DNA from: Alcanivoracaceae bacterium
GTDB lineage: Bacteria > Pseudomonadota > Gammaproteobacteria > Xanthomonadales > Marinicellaceae
Assembly (NCBI GenBank): GCA_016763695.1
Contig: JAESTH010000303.1
Location: forward strand, 1 to 58,774
Reading direction: 5' to 3'
Length of the DNA stretch: 58,774 nt
How positions within the stretch are numbered: position 1 is the first letter of the stretch; each line of letters begins with the position of its first letter. The notes under the pieces were generated by a model. It worked only from the letters and a program-made list of their open reading frames with translations. It was not told the DNA's origin and made no database searches. Both the position numbers and the translations under genes were made by a program. This document shows positions 21,551-31,582 of this stretch, in pieces.

Positions 21551-21646
21551 GTGAGTAGTTACAACTAAAGATAAGTTCAATTTAGGTCTGAAAATAACTA
21601 AAAAGTGACATTTTTTAGTCAATATATCGATGAGAAATAGCAATCA

Positions 21647-21693
21647 TGTACCAGAGTGTACATATTTTACATTATTTTGTACTCGGCAGTACA
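21647..21693. promoter_or_regulatory. two tandem 16-bp palindromes, candidate TetR-type operators
   Basis: TGTACCAGAGTGTACA (21647-21662) and TGTACTCGGCAGTACA (21678-21693), centres 31 bp apart. Confidence 0.5.
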
Positions 21694-21750
21694 GTTTTTG
21701 TTCATTTAGGTGTACTATGTCCGCTGTCCAGTTAGTTAAGGCTGAAGGAC

Positions 21751-21893
21751 TAAATAATAATAATAAAAATAATAATAATTATAATAATAAAAATAAAAAA
21801 GAAGAATAAGACAAAATAATAATAAGAATAAGAATAAGAAGAACAACAGTAATTAACAACAAGAATAATAATAAGGAAAAACAAGAAGAATAA
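21751..21893. repeat. low-complexity AAT/AAG purine-rich tract
   Basis: about 140 nt of AATAAT/AAGAAT/AAGAAG units. Confidence 0.9.
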
Positions 21894-22124
21894 GAGTTCC
21901 AGGTCTTATGGGGAGGATGAATTTGAGGGTCAAATTCAATAGTTTTTGGTAGTTTGCTGTGTAACAGCTTAAATGACAATTTATTGCCATTAAAACATCA
22001 ATACAAAAAAAGGGAGTTATTTTAAAAAACTGAATTGATTTTGTATCAAAAAAGTCAATTCAGCTTTTTCATCTCAATCACAATTTTTTTATAAAAGTCT
22101 AGGTTGCCATCTGAGTCGTTGTTT

Positions 22125-22574
22125 TCATTTTTCAGAATCAAAGGGTCGAGAAAAAATAAATGCGGTTTTGCTGGGTTCATTTTTCTGTAAATACTCCAGC
22201 TTCTGTTTTCCTTCATCAACGCTTGGCATATGTCCCTCGGGTATCCACCATAAAGCCTGATGCATTTTTAACATCTTATTAAACCAGGCATCCCTATCCT
22301 GAATCAATTCAACATGAGCTGTTTTGTAAACATAGTGTTTTAGAGATTTAATATCCTTCCAGACGCTCATATTTACCAATAATAAAGGATCATCAAAGGC
22401 CTGAATTGACGTTGCATGACCTTCTTCTGTTTGTAAACGCCAGATAAAGCCTTCAGCTTCATCTGCCAATTGATTAATCTCATCTAATCGTTCAACAAAG
22501 CCCTGCATTGATTTAGAGTCCATGGTCTCATGTGCATGTGCTATGTTTATTTGTGCTAAATGGTGTCGATTCAT
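22125..22574 (-). CDS. DUF3291 domain-containing protein
   Basis: HLAQINIAHAHETMDSKSMQGFVERLDEINQLADEAEGFIWRLQ, SVWKDIKSLKHYVYKTAH, ALWWIPEGHMPS. Confidence 0.85.
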   Translation of the reverse strand: MNRHHLAQINIAHAHETMDSKSMQGFVERLDEINQLADEAEGFIWRLQTEEGHATSIQAFDDPLLLVNMSVWKDIKSLKHYVYKTAHVELIQDRDAWFNKMLKMHQALWWIPEGHMPSVDEGKQKLEYLQKNEPSKTAFIFSRPFDSEK

Positions 22575-22575
22575 A

Positions 22576-22920
22576 TTATTTAACTGGTGTTTCCTTATTG
22601 GGGTCTTTTTTAATTTTCTGCGAGCAACGCTTAATATTTATATCATATAGATTTTTGGGATCTTTGATTTTTTTAGACTTGGGTACTAAGTGAGCTAACT
22701 CCTTTGGTATTTTTTCATTGAGGGCTTTTGCCAGATAATCTAAGGTAAGTCCTGTTTTGTCGGCAAGTTCTAATAAAGTATAATCGGGATAAGCTTTTCT
22801 ACTCTCGCGGGCATGGGCAGATTTAAAACCATCAAGCAATTCATTAAATGACATACCTGATTCAATGGCAAGTTCTACTGCGGTTTCGATAAATGCGTAA
22901 TATTCAGGTGGTGGTTGCAT
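22576..22920 (-). CDS. conserved hypothetical protein
   Basis: ORF adjacent to the DUF3291 gene, same strand, 1-nt gap. Confidence 0.6.
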   Translation of the reverse strand: MQPPPEYYAFIETAVELAIESGMSFNELLDGFKSAHARESRKAYPDYTLLELADKTGLTLDYLAKALNEKIPKELAHLVPKSKKIKDPKNLYDINIKRCSQKIKKDPNKETPVK

Positions 22921-23207
22921 GTTTATATATAGTCGTAATTAAAAAAATATTATAGATAGATGTACGGATTAACACAATAAGTTAATTTCTATAATTCTGG
23001 ATTCTTTATAAATTTAACTAGATATAAGTACTTTAATGCTTATAACAAGAGAATAATTTAAATTGAAAAGTTAACTAAACGATCGATTCTGTTTTTCGTT
23101 CAGTTATATTTCTGTTAAAAATATATTAACCTGACAAATAAGATCGCTCACGGATAGCAGGTAATGTTGTCAGATTAATAATATTAGAGTATTTCATTTA
23201 TGCGATT

Positions 23208-24416
23208 TTAACTGCTACTTTTCTCTGTAAACAAACCCACATATTCAGGAACCTCAAAACCAGGAAAAAGGCTGGCATGATCGGTGAAAAACATTCTTTT
23301 ATCCAGCAATTCAGCAACAACAGTGCGGTAATCAGTGGTTACCTTTAAATCACCTGGCCCTACCAAATCACTGTTATTGAGCCCTGGCCAATCACTGTAT
23401 ACCTGTCCACCATTAACACCTCCACCCATTACAAAGGCAACATTGCCAGTACCATGATCAGTGCCAGCTGAACCATTTTCAGTCACACGGCGTCCAAATT
23501 CTGTAATAGTAATGATAGATATATTGCTCATGTGCTCACCCATGTCAATATAAAAGGCCGCTAAGCTATTGGCATAATCCTGAGCCAGTAGCGATAAAGC
23601 AGAGGCTTGTGAATCATGGGTATCCCAACCACCAATATCAACACTAGCGGTTTCTACCCCAATTCCTGATTTGATCAGAATCGCCAAATCACGTAACCTA
23701 TTACCAAAACCACTGTCAGGATATTGGGCATCATTTTCGACAGGGAAATCATCAGTGTTTAAATCAGCGATAATGTTAACCGCAGCAAAAGTTGCCTGAG
23801 CGGCATTATCCAGACTTTGCTCACCTGAAAACAGATCTGACAACTGTTCACTGATTAAATCAATTTCTGATTCGGGCGCCAGTATATTAAACCCATCTAT
23901 ACTGCTTAGGGCAACCACTTGATCAGCTCCTGCCAGACTGGCGGGGATGGCAGTACTCATGGCAATAGATTGAAATGCGCTGGATTGTTCTGTGCTACTG
24001 GCATTGACATACCGTGCCAGCCAACCAGTGCTGAAACCAACATCAACAGTACCACGATCGACAAATGCTTGGGTCTGAAAATGTGAATGGGTGGAGTCCA
24101 AAGAACCGCAGGCATGTATCATGGCTAAATCACCCTTTTCATACATGGGTAACAAGGCAGATAAATCTGGATTCAATCCAAAAAAACCATCCAGGTCTAT
24201 CGCGGCATCACTTGCTGAGCCTGGTGCAGGGATAGCCAGGTTGGGGCGATTGGCATAATAATTACTGTCAGCATAAGGCACAACCAGGTTCAGTCCATCG
24301 GCAGCGCCACGTTGAAAAATATAAATAAGGAGATCGGGAGCCTGATCATTGCTTTTGTTTAGGTTTTTATCAGCTCGTTTGCTTAAAGTTAAAAAATTTC
24401 GTCTGGATAACATCAT
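23208..24416 (-). CDS. DUF1501 domain-containing protein (Tat signal)
   Basis: SRRNFLTL signal, FQRGAADGLNLVVPYAD, HSHFQTQAFVDRG, TEFGRRVTENGSAGTDHGTGNVAFVMGGGVNGG. Confidence 0.92.
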   Translation of the reverse strand: MMLSRRNFLTLSKRADKNLNKSNDQAPDLLIYIFQRGAADGLNLVVPYADSNYYANRPNLAIPAPGSASDAAIDLDGFFGLNPDLSALLPMYEKGDLAMIHACGSLDSTHSHFQTQAFVDRGTVDVGFSTGWLARYVNASSTEQSSAFQSIAMSTAIPASLAGADQVVALSSIDGFNILAPESEIDLISEQLSDLFSGEQSLDNAAQATFAAVNIIADLNTDDFPVENDAQYPDSGFGNRLRDLAILIKSGIGVETASVDIGGWDTHDSQASALSLLAQDYANSLAAFYIDMGEHMSNISIITITEFGRRVTENGSAGTDHGTGNVAFVMGGGVNGGQVYSDWPGLNNSDLVGPGDLKVTTDYRTVVAELLDKRMFFTDHASLFPGFEVPEYVGLFTEKSSS

Positions 24417-24422
24417 AATCTC

Positions 24423-25925
24423 CTATGCTAATTGAAAATAAGGCGAGCCCATAGCAATAGCTAAAGCTCCTTGAATCTTAGTTAATGGTACGATATTGTT
24501 AGATGAACCATCGGACAAATATTGCATTAAGGCATTTTCATCGACGACAGTCAGGTTTCTATTAAGGACTTTATCGATAATCTGTGACAATACATTTTCA
24601 GGTGAATGAGGTTGATTGATTATTTCTCCAAGATTATAGTTATACCCGCTTAACTCATTAAAACAGAAGGTGTTGATATAGTTCCAGCGAAATAACATAC
24701 CAGTGGTACTCTCCCATTGCTTGGCGACATCGGGGTAACCATCAGGGGTGAGCCAGTTAAAGGGTAGTTGCCCTAAGCCCTCAAGCACGAAACGGGTGGG
24801 GCGCATGGACATCCTATTCAGGATATTAGCATTGAGACTTCTGATGGCAGAAGTCAGGAAATGAAAAGGGCGCTTAAGTTTCATGTCGCGGGAAATCATA
24901 AAATGTTTAGATAGTAAAATGTGACGTAAACACTGCTTAATATCGCCACCAGATGAAGTGAACACGGCTGTGGTGGATTCAATGATTGATTTATCAGGAT
25001 TGTCAGCAATAAAATGTCGGCACAGTTTTTCCGAAATAAAGGCAGCGGTACTGCTTTGGGCAGCGAGGATATCCAGTACTTGTTCACCATCAGAAATACC
25101 ACCACCCGCAGCAATTGTTTGCTCAAGGACCTTTTTTTCATCAAAATCATGGCGATTTTGAAAAAATCGAAAGTCGCCAGTGGCTTGATTAATACCCCAG
25201 CCAGTGAAACACCTGGCCACTTCATCAATATCAAAATGTGTATAAGGCCCATCGACTCCAAGGGTATGTAACTCCATCAATTCTCGAGCATAATTTTCAT
25301 TTGGTGATTCTTTGCTACTGGAGAATGTATCAAGGTAATAAATCATGGCAGGGCTTTTGGCATCGGCATGTAATAGTTCTGAAAACGAAGAAAGTGCCAA
25401 CGGGCGCATCACCTCACGATCCTCCAATGTTTTCAAAATGGGAATTGGCCCATCAATATGAAAAACACTAAAATGATTACTCCAGAACTCTACCATCACC
25501 TGTAATAACTGTTTTTTGCTATAGGCTGCTCGTAAAAAAGTAGCGGCCTTTAACTCATTAGCCACATTGGCGGGATTGATTGTCTCACTTTCGATTAAAT
25601 CCCTGATTTCTGTTAACGGCATATTTACAGTGAGTAAGTTTTCAGCAATAAAACCCTCAATCGCAGAGTCATCAATATTATCAGCGTCCAGTTGATAATC
25701 TATATAATCCTTATAACCCAATTGCTGGTATTTTTCTTGGTCTTCTGTACTGATACCAAAACTAATACGATTTAATAAATGGGTTTGTAAAGGTGTAAAG
25801 GGTAATATTTGTGATTTATTTGTCGTGTTTGCAAGCAATTGACTTGGCATCATATTTAATGTTAAAGCCCCCATGCTTGCAACAGAGGTGTGTTTGAGAA
25901 ATGTTCTTCGGTTGAGCTGATTCAT
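24423..25925 (-). CDS. DUF1800 domain-containing protein (Tat signal)
   Basis: NRRTFLKHTSVASMGAL, LLNRISFGIS, FWSNHFSV, ENYARELMELHTLGVDGPYTHFDIDEVARCFTGW. Confidence 0.93.
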   Translation of the reverse strand: MNQLNRRTFLKHTSVASMGALTLNMMPSQLLANTTNKSQILPFTPLQTHLLNRISFGISTEDQEKYQQLGYKDYIDYQLDADNIDDSAIEGFIAENLLTVNMPLTEIRDLIESETINPANVANELKAATFLRAAYSKKQLLQVMVEFWSNHFSVFHIDGPIPILKTLEDREVMRPLALSSFSELLHADAKSPAMIYYLDTFSSSKESPNENYARELMELHTLGVDGPYTHFDIDEVARCFTGWGINQATGDFRFFQNRHDFDEKKVLEQTIAAGGGISDGEQVLDILAAQSSTAAFISEKLCRHFIADNPDKSIIESTTAVFTSSGGDIKQCLRHILLSKHFMISRDMKLKRPFHFLTSAIRSLNANILNRMSMRPTRFVLEGLGQLPFNWLTPDGYPDVAKQWESTTGMLFRWNYINTFCFNELSGYNYNLGEIINQPHSPENVLSQIIDKVLNRNLTVVDENALMQYLSDGSSNNIVPLTKIQGALAIAMGSPYFQLA

Positions 25926-26163
25926 AATAGACCCTGTTTATGGTTTATGTATGATAACGATGAAGATTTAAAACGGTTGACAATAGAGATGTATTCTTAC
26001 AAGGCTTGATTAAATTAGCTGAGCCCATGTAGGAAATGTACGTATTTGCAAATTATTACAATAAGAGTTATACTCAATAGCAGGAGATAATTGAAGGGAA
26101 GCTCATAAACCACTAAATTGAGCTATCTGGCTCATAAATCGCATTAAAATATGGGGGTATTTT

Positions 26164-28347
26164 ATGTTTGGAGAGATTCTTTTTCATATCGCTTTTTTTA
26201 TCAAAAAGCATATCAAGTTTTTTCGTTTTTTCTTATACGGGATTGTCGTATTCATCATACTGACGTTTATCTCAGGGAAAATATATCAAAATTATGACAA
26301 TCGTATTGATAGAGGGGCTATTGCCGTACAAAACAGTGTCTTTGGTGATAAATTCAGTAGTTTTAAATATCTGGAACAGGGCTGGGATCCATCAGACAGC
26401 TTATGGTTTTACAATACCACACAAGGCTCAGATCTGATACCGTATGATTTTTTTCTGGTTTTAAAACAGGCCAACTCAGATGAGCTATTTAGATCCAATG
26501 CAAATATGGATAAACTGCGCTATCTGACTCAGCAAAAATCGTTTTTCAACCCTGATGCCCTACCAGTGGGTATAACCAAGGATAGCTATGCGGGTAAAGA
26601 TTATGTAGGCTACACTTGTGCCGCCTGTCATACTTCACAAGTTAATTATAATGGGGTTGCCATACGTATTGATGGCGGGCCGGCTATGGCAGATATGACT
26701 GGATTTTTACTGGGATTAGAAAAAGCATTGCATGTGGTGACGCCTGTTGAAAGCAAACACAATATACTGGCTTCCAAGGAAGCCCAATACAATGCCGCGA
26801 AAAGTGATGAGTTTATACAGGCTGTTATAGCATTAAATAACGATTATGATGATAAAAAAGAAGTTGTAGAAGACTTAAAAAAATGGACAAATTTTGTTTC
26901 ACATTATAACAACATAAACCACAGTGAACTTGACTATGGATATGCCCGTCTGGATGCCTTTGGACGTATTTATAATCGGGTATTACAACACGTATTAAAT
27001 AAATCACAGGTAAAAGATGTTCTTAGCAATCTGCTTAATATTGATGGTAGCTGGCTATTGAGCGCAGATCAAATTGAACAAGTGTTAAAAGGAACCAATG
27101 AAACTGTTTTTCAAAAGGATCAATTTGAAAAAGTCATCAAACGTTTACAATATCGCTATGATGGTTATCCAGGATTAAATGCAGGGCAAATACAGATAGT
27201 CAAGAAAGCTATTTTCAACGAACCTAATGCGCCTGTGAGTTATCCCTACCTATGGGATATTGCCCAGTCGGACTACGTACAGTGGAATGCCCTAGCCAGT
27301 AATGCGGGATTGGGGCCGTTGGGACGAAACGCAGGTGAGGTCACGGGTGTTTTTGCTACGTTAGACTGGACGGTCAAGAAAGGATTTAAACTCAGTTCTT
27401 TTCTGTCAACCCTACTGACAGGACAGAAGGACAAGAGCCATCAAATCGTTTTTACCTCATCAATAGACTTAACCAATTTGCAACGTTTAGAGCAGCATTT
27501 ACATCAGTTGATGTCGCCTAAATGGCCTGGGGAAATTCTTGGTCAAATCAATGATGATAAAAAGAAAAAAGGACGATTAATCTATAAGAGTTACTGCCAG
27601 TCCTGTCATGAGGACATTGACAGAGAAGATTCGGCTAGAAAAGTGATAGCCAAAATCTCCAACATCAACATAATAGGTACCGACCACAAGACAGCAATTA
27701 ACAGTGTGAGCTATAAGGGCAAATCAGGTAATATAAAACACACTTACCAGAAGTTGGAGGTAGGTTCAATCCTGATGGAAGAAGATGCGCCAGTCAAAGA
27801 TATACTCACTGCTGTGGTAACTGGGGCGGTGGCTACTCCAGATCCAGACAAGTGGCCAATTCGCAGGTTTGCAGACTGGATTTATACCCTGGGCATGTCA
27901 TTTGCAACTAATAAGATCAAGGCCAGCATAAAAAGAGGTAACTATGAAGTAGACACAACAGCCAACCCATATAACTCACTGTTGTCCTATAAGGCCAGAC
28001 CATTAAATGGTATTTGGGCAACGGCACCTTATTTGCACAATGGCTCAGTTCCTAGCTTACATCATTTGCTACTTCCTTATAGAGCGGACTGTCAAGTCTA
28101 TGATGACGATTGTCGTCCCAATACTTTTGTGGTAGGTAGTCGTGAATTTATTCCAGAATATGTTGGCTTCGCCAGTCAGGGCTATGATGGTTTTAAATTT
28201 GATACATCCAAGTATGGCAATCACAATACTGGTCATAACTTTGGCAATGTAGATAGCCAATGGAATGACAAGACCAATGGTTTTGGACTACCTGCACTGA
28301 CAAAAGAGCAGCGCAGTGATCTACTCGAATACCTGAAATCTATTTAA
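26164..28347 (+). CDS. membrane-anchored di-heme cytochrome c (peroxidase/RoxA-like superfamily)
   Basis: N-terminal TM; two CXXCH motifs (CAACH, CQSCH); EQGWDPSDSLWFYNTTQGSDLIPYDFFLVL; LNGIWATAPYLHNGSVPSLHHLLLP. Confidence 0.8.
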   Translation: MFGEILFHIAFFIKKHIKFFRFFLYGIVVFIILTFISGKIYQNYDNRIDRGAIAVQNSVFGDKFSSFKYLEQGWDPSDSLWFYNTTQGSDLIPYDFFLVLKQANSDELFRSNANMDKLRYLTQQKSFFNPDALPVGITKDSYAGKDYVGYTCAACHTSQVNYNGVAIRIDGGPAMADMTGFLLGLEKALHVVTPVESKHNILASKEAQYNAAKSDEFIQAVIALNNDYDDKKEVVEDLKKWTNFVSHYNNINHSELDYGYARLDAFGRIYNRVLQHVLNKSQVKDVLSNLLNIDGSWLLSADQIEQVLKGTNETVFQKDQFEKVIKRLQYRYDGYPGLNAGQIQIVKKAIFNEPNAPVSYPYLWDIAQSDYVQWNALASNAGLGPLGRNAGEVTGVFATLDWTVKKGFKLSSFLSTLLTGQKDKSHQIVFTSSIDLTNLQRLEQHLHQLMSPKWPGEILGQINDDKKKKGRLIYKSYCQSCHEDIDREDSARKVIAKISNINIIGTDHKTAINSVSYKGKSGNIKHTYQKLEVGSILMEEDAPVKDILTAVVTGAVATPDPDKWPIRRFADWIYTLGMSFATNKIKASIKRGNYEVDTTANPYNSLLSYKARPLNGIWATAPYLHNGSVPSLHHLLLPYRADCQVYDDDCRPNTFVVGSREFIPEYVGFASQGYDGFKFDTSKYGNHNTGHNFGNVDSQWNDKTNGFGLPALTKEQRSDLLEYLKSI

Positions 28348-28374
28348 AGCAGCCATACAAAGCGGAGAGAAACA

Positions 28375-29730
28375 ATGAGCAATTTGAAAAAAAATTACCT
28401 CGCAGAGTATGATGCTGCCACCGAGGATGAGAAATATCCCTTGATAGTCAAGTGGATGAGTGAAGAGCCCTTGCCTTTTTTTAAACAGTTAAGACAGGAG
28501 CGGCCTGTTCTGGTTAATTCGGTCTGTACACTGGTGGCAAAATTCAACGATGTCAGAGACATGTTATTAATGCCCAAAGTGGTCACAGTGGATTTATACA
28601 AACCCAAAATGGGCGTAACGGCTACTGATGAAGGTTATCTGATGGCGCACGATGATGATGCGCTGCATTACAGGGAAAAGTCCCTGATGCAAGCCATGCT
28701 CAATCGGGATGATTTACCCTATATTCGCAGTATAATAGAGAAATCCTGCCAGAAAATTTTAAAAAAAGCACATGGCAAGCTAGAAATGGTACGTGGTTAT
28801 AGTCGCCATGTTCCGGCCATCATGGTAAAACAATATTTTGGTCTGGATGGCATAGAAACACATCATTTATTGCGCTGGTCCTACTGGAACCAGATCGATG
28901 CCTTCAACAATCAGCCCATTGATATCCTGACAAAAGAACAGTCACAACTCATTACTGATACACATGATGAAGTGTCAGAAGAGTTTGGGGTTTACATGGG
29001 CGTATTAATCGCCAGAAAAATGACCAGGATAAAAGTAGATAAATTTTTAGATAAGCTATCATTGCCATGGCGCCTGATCAAAAGGATTTTTTACTATTTG
29101 CTGAAAAAAGAACCGCCAAAAGCAAACCCTGATGAAGTGATTATGCGTATGTTGAAATCATCATTTGACAAAGATGTTGATTTCAATATCGTCCGTTTAG
29201 GTGTCAATGCAGGAGGTTTGTTAATTGGTTCAATAGAAACCACCTCACAAGCGGTCACCCAGATCGTTGATTTTTTGCTTAATAAACCAGAGTTATTAGC
29301 AAAAGCGCGTGCTGCTGCAACAGATGATGATTGCACAGAGTTTGATAATATCGTTTGGGAAGCATCGCGATTTGTGCCAATCAGGCCTGATATATTTCGT
29401 ATCTTGGCTAGTGATTATACCGTTGCCAAAGGCAGTGAGCACGAAACTCATATTCCTTCTGGTACCATTGTACGTCTATTGACGCAATCAGCCATGTTTG
29501 ACTCCTATGCATACAAAGATCCTGATGATTTCAACCCAGATCGTAATCTTTACCATAACTTTACATTTGGTATCGGTTCACATACCTGTTTAGGGAAATA
29601 CGTGGGTATAGTGATGATTCCTGAGATGGTTAAGCAGATAATCTTAATGCAGGGTTTGAAAAGCGATGGTGGCATCAATTACAAGGACAGCCCTTTTCCT
29701 GAAGAGTTTAATCTACAGTGGGATAAATAG
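28375..29730 (+). CDS. cytochrome P450
   Basis: heme-ligand motif FGIGSHTCLG; ExxR in WEASRF. Confidence 0.92.
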   Translation: MSNLKKNYLAEYDAATEDEKYPLIVKWMSEEPLPFFKQLRQERPVLVNSVCTLVAKFNDVRDMLLMPKVVTVDLYKPKMGVTATDEGYLMAHDDDALHYREKSLMQAMLNRDDLPYIRSIIEKSCQKILKKAHGKLEMVRGYSRHVPAIMVKQYFGLDGIETHHLLRWSYWNQIDAFNNQPIDILTKEQSQLITDTHDEVSEEFGVYMGVLIARKMTRIKVDKFLDKLSLPWRLIKRIFYYLLKKEPPKANPDEVIMRMLKSSFDKDVDFNIVRLGVNAGGLLIGSIETTSQAVTQIVDFLLNKPELLAKARAAATDDDCTEFDNIVWEASRFVPIRPDIFRILASDYTVAKGSEHETHIPSGTIVRLLTQSAMFDSYAYKDPDDFNPDRNLYHNFTFGIGSHTCLGKYVGIVMIPEMVKQIILMQGLKSDGGINYKDSPFPEEFNLQWDK

Positions 29731-29827
29731 GGCTTTCTCAGTCAAGCGCTAAATAACATAAGGCTTGTCATTTGTGCTAAGCAGGGATGGTTTCACAAAT
29801 GACATATAGCAGCGTGCCTGTAATTAG

Positions 29828-29906
29828 TTAGTGTTTAATCGAGAAAGAATTATGGCCTCAAACCAGACCTTCCTTGGTTACGATTACTTTCTCGGTCTAG
29901 CACTAG
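29828..29906. repeat. miniature inverted-repeat element, ~19-bp imperfect termini
   Basis: TAGTGTTTAATCGAGAAAG versus reverse complement of CTTTCTCGGTCTAGCACTA (15/19 identical). Confidence 0.6.
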
Positions 29907-29997
29907 TTATATACCTCCTCATGAGGTCATTATTATTGTATAATTGAACTTTATTAAAACATCTTGTCAAATTCAATAATAATAAACCATACAAAAC

Positions 29998-31571
29998 ATG
30001 TATTTAGACTACTTCGGTTTTGATGAACCGCCATTTTCAATAACACCCGATCCAAAGTTTGTGTTTTTAAGTAAAAAACACAAAGAGTCTTTGGCGCATC
30101 TCATATATGGGATAACACGAGGTGGTGGTGCTGGTTTTGTGCAGCTTACTGGAGAAGTGGGCACAGGAAAAACCACCATCAGCCGTTTATTGCTAGAGCA
30201 AATTCCAGAAAAAACCAATATAGCTCTGATACTCAACCCCACCATCACTCCAATAGAATTGCTGGAAAATATCTGCAAAGAGCTGAAAATACCGCTGCGA
30301 GGCATTGCTGATAAATTAAATAGCATGGTAAATAAGCTCAATAGCTATTTATTAAAATCATGGTCAGTGGGTGAAAATACAGTGGTTATCATCGATGAGG
30401 CACAAAATTTACCACGCGATACATTGGAGCAATTAAGACTGTTAACCAACCTGGAAACAGATAAACAAAAACTGCTGCAAATAGTCTTGATAGGTCAACC
30501 TGAACTGCGTTCAACCATGCGTAGAAATGATCTGCGACAATTGGCGCAACGTGTCACAGCCCGTTATCATCTCATGCCATTATCAAATGAAGAAACATTT
30601 GACTACTTACGGCATCGGATAAAGGTTGCTGGTGGCGATAGCAGCATAGTTAACAAAGCCAGCGCACATTTGATCTATAAATTAACCACCGGCATCCCGC
30701 GGTTAATTAACACCTTAAGTGATCGATCGCTACTGGCGGCCTATGCCGATAACAGTCGCAGCCTGACGGCAACTCATATAAAAGTAGCGGCTGTAGAAGT
30801 CTTACCAGAGACCCATAAATCACCAACAATAGCCAAAAAAACAGGATTTAAGCAACTGGCGATGACAGGGCTAATTGTCATGGGTCTTGTATTTGTAACT
30901 TACCAATTTGCAAACACTGTCAACAGAGCAGAATCGCAAAAAAATCAGAAAAGTGTAAATGTTTCCCAACAGTTGGCAAGTAATAATGCCACAATACGGC
31001 AAAACACAGCATCAGCCGAGCCTATATTTAAAGCAGCGACAGCACAGCAGGCCTGGCAACAATACTTCCAATTGTGGGATACCCACAGCGATAAAAATTG
31101 GAAAAAAGCCCAATGCCCCAATAACACAGAAATAGCGATGGCCTGTTTAAGAAGACAGGGTAACTTCATGCAGATCGAAAAACTCAATCATCCAGTACTG
31201 TTACAGTTAGAAGACGGCACATTAGTCTTACTATCGGCAATTGATAATGGTAAGATACGCCTGTTGAATCAGGATCAGCAATTACCCAGATCAATAAAAA
31301 CTGGGTTCAGCAACAATGGCTGGGGACATATTTTGTATTGTGGCCGATGCCAGCTGAATTATTATTAAACCCTGCTTCCCAACAAATGCAGAAATGGTCA
31401 TTGGAAATGGCCAATACGATTGCCAATGATACGCTTAACAGTGAACATTTAAATGACTGGATAATCAATTTTCAGGGCAATCAGGGTTTACTGGCAGATG
31501 GAATCATTGGTCCAGAAACACAGATGGCACTTAGCCTTATGGCCTACATAGGCCCAACATTAACACAATAA
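29998..31571 (+). pseudogene. GspA/ExeA-like AAA ATPase, split by a -1 frame change near 31296
   Basis: MYLDYFGFDEPPFSITPDPKFVFLSKKHKESLAHLIYGI and GEVGTGKTT; zero frame stops at 31368, -1 frame continues NWVQQQWLGTYFVLWPMPAELLLNPA...FQGNQGLLADGIIGPETQMAL (PG-binding domain) to 31571. Confidence 0.8.
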
Positions 31572-31582
31572 ATAATTTACTT

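Noticed and set aside
21779-21979. 66-aa Leu/Ile-rich minus-strand ORF
   Set aside because: Produced by the AAT/AAG simple-sequence tract; no start context or homology pattern.
31338-31571. Stand-alone 77-aa peptidoglycan-binding protein
   Set aside because: Its upstream frame continues as NWVQQQWLGTYFVLW, so it is the C-terminal part of the frameshifted exeA/gspA rather than an independent gene.
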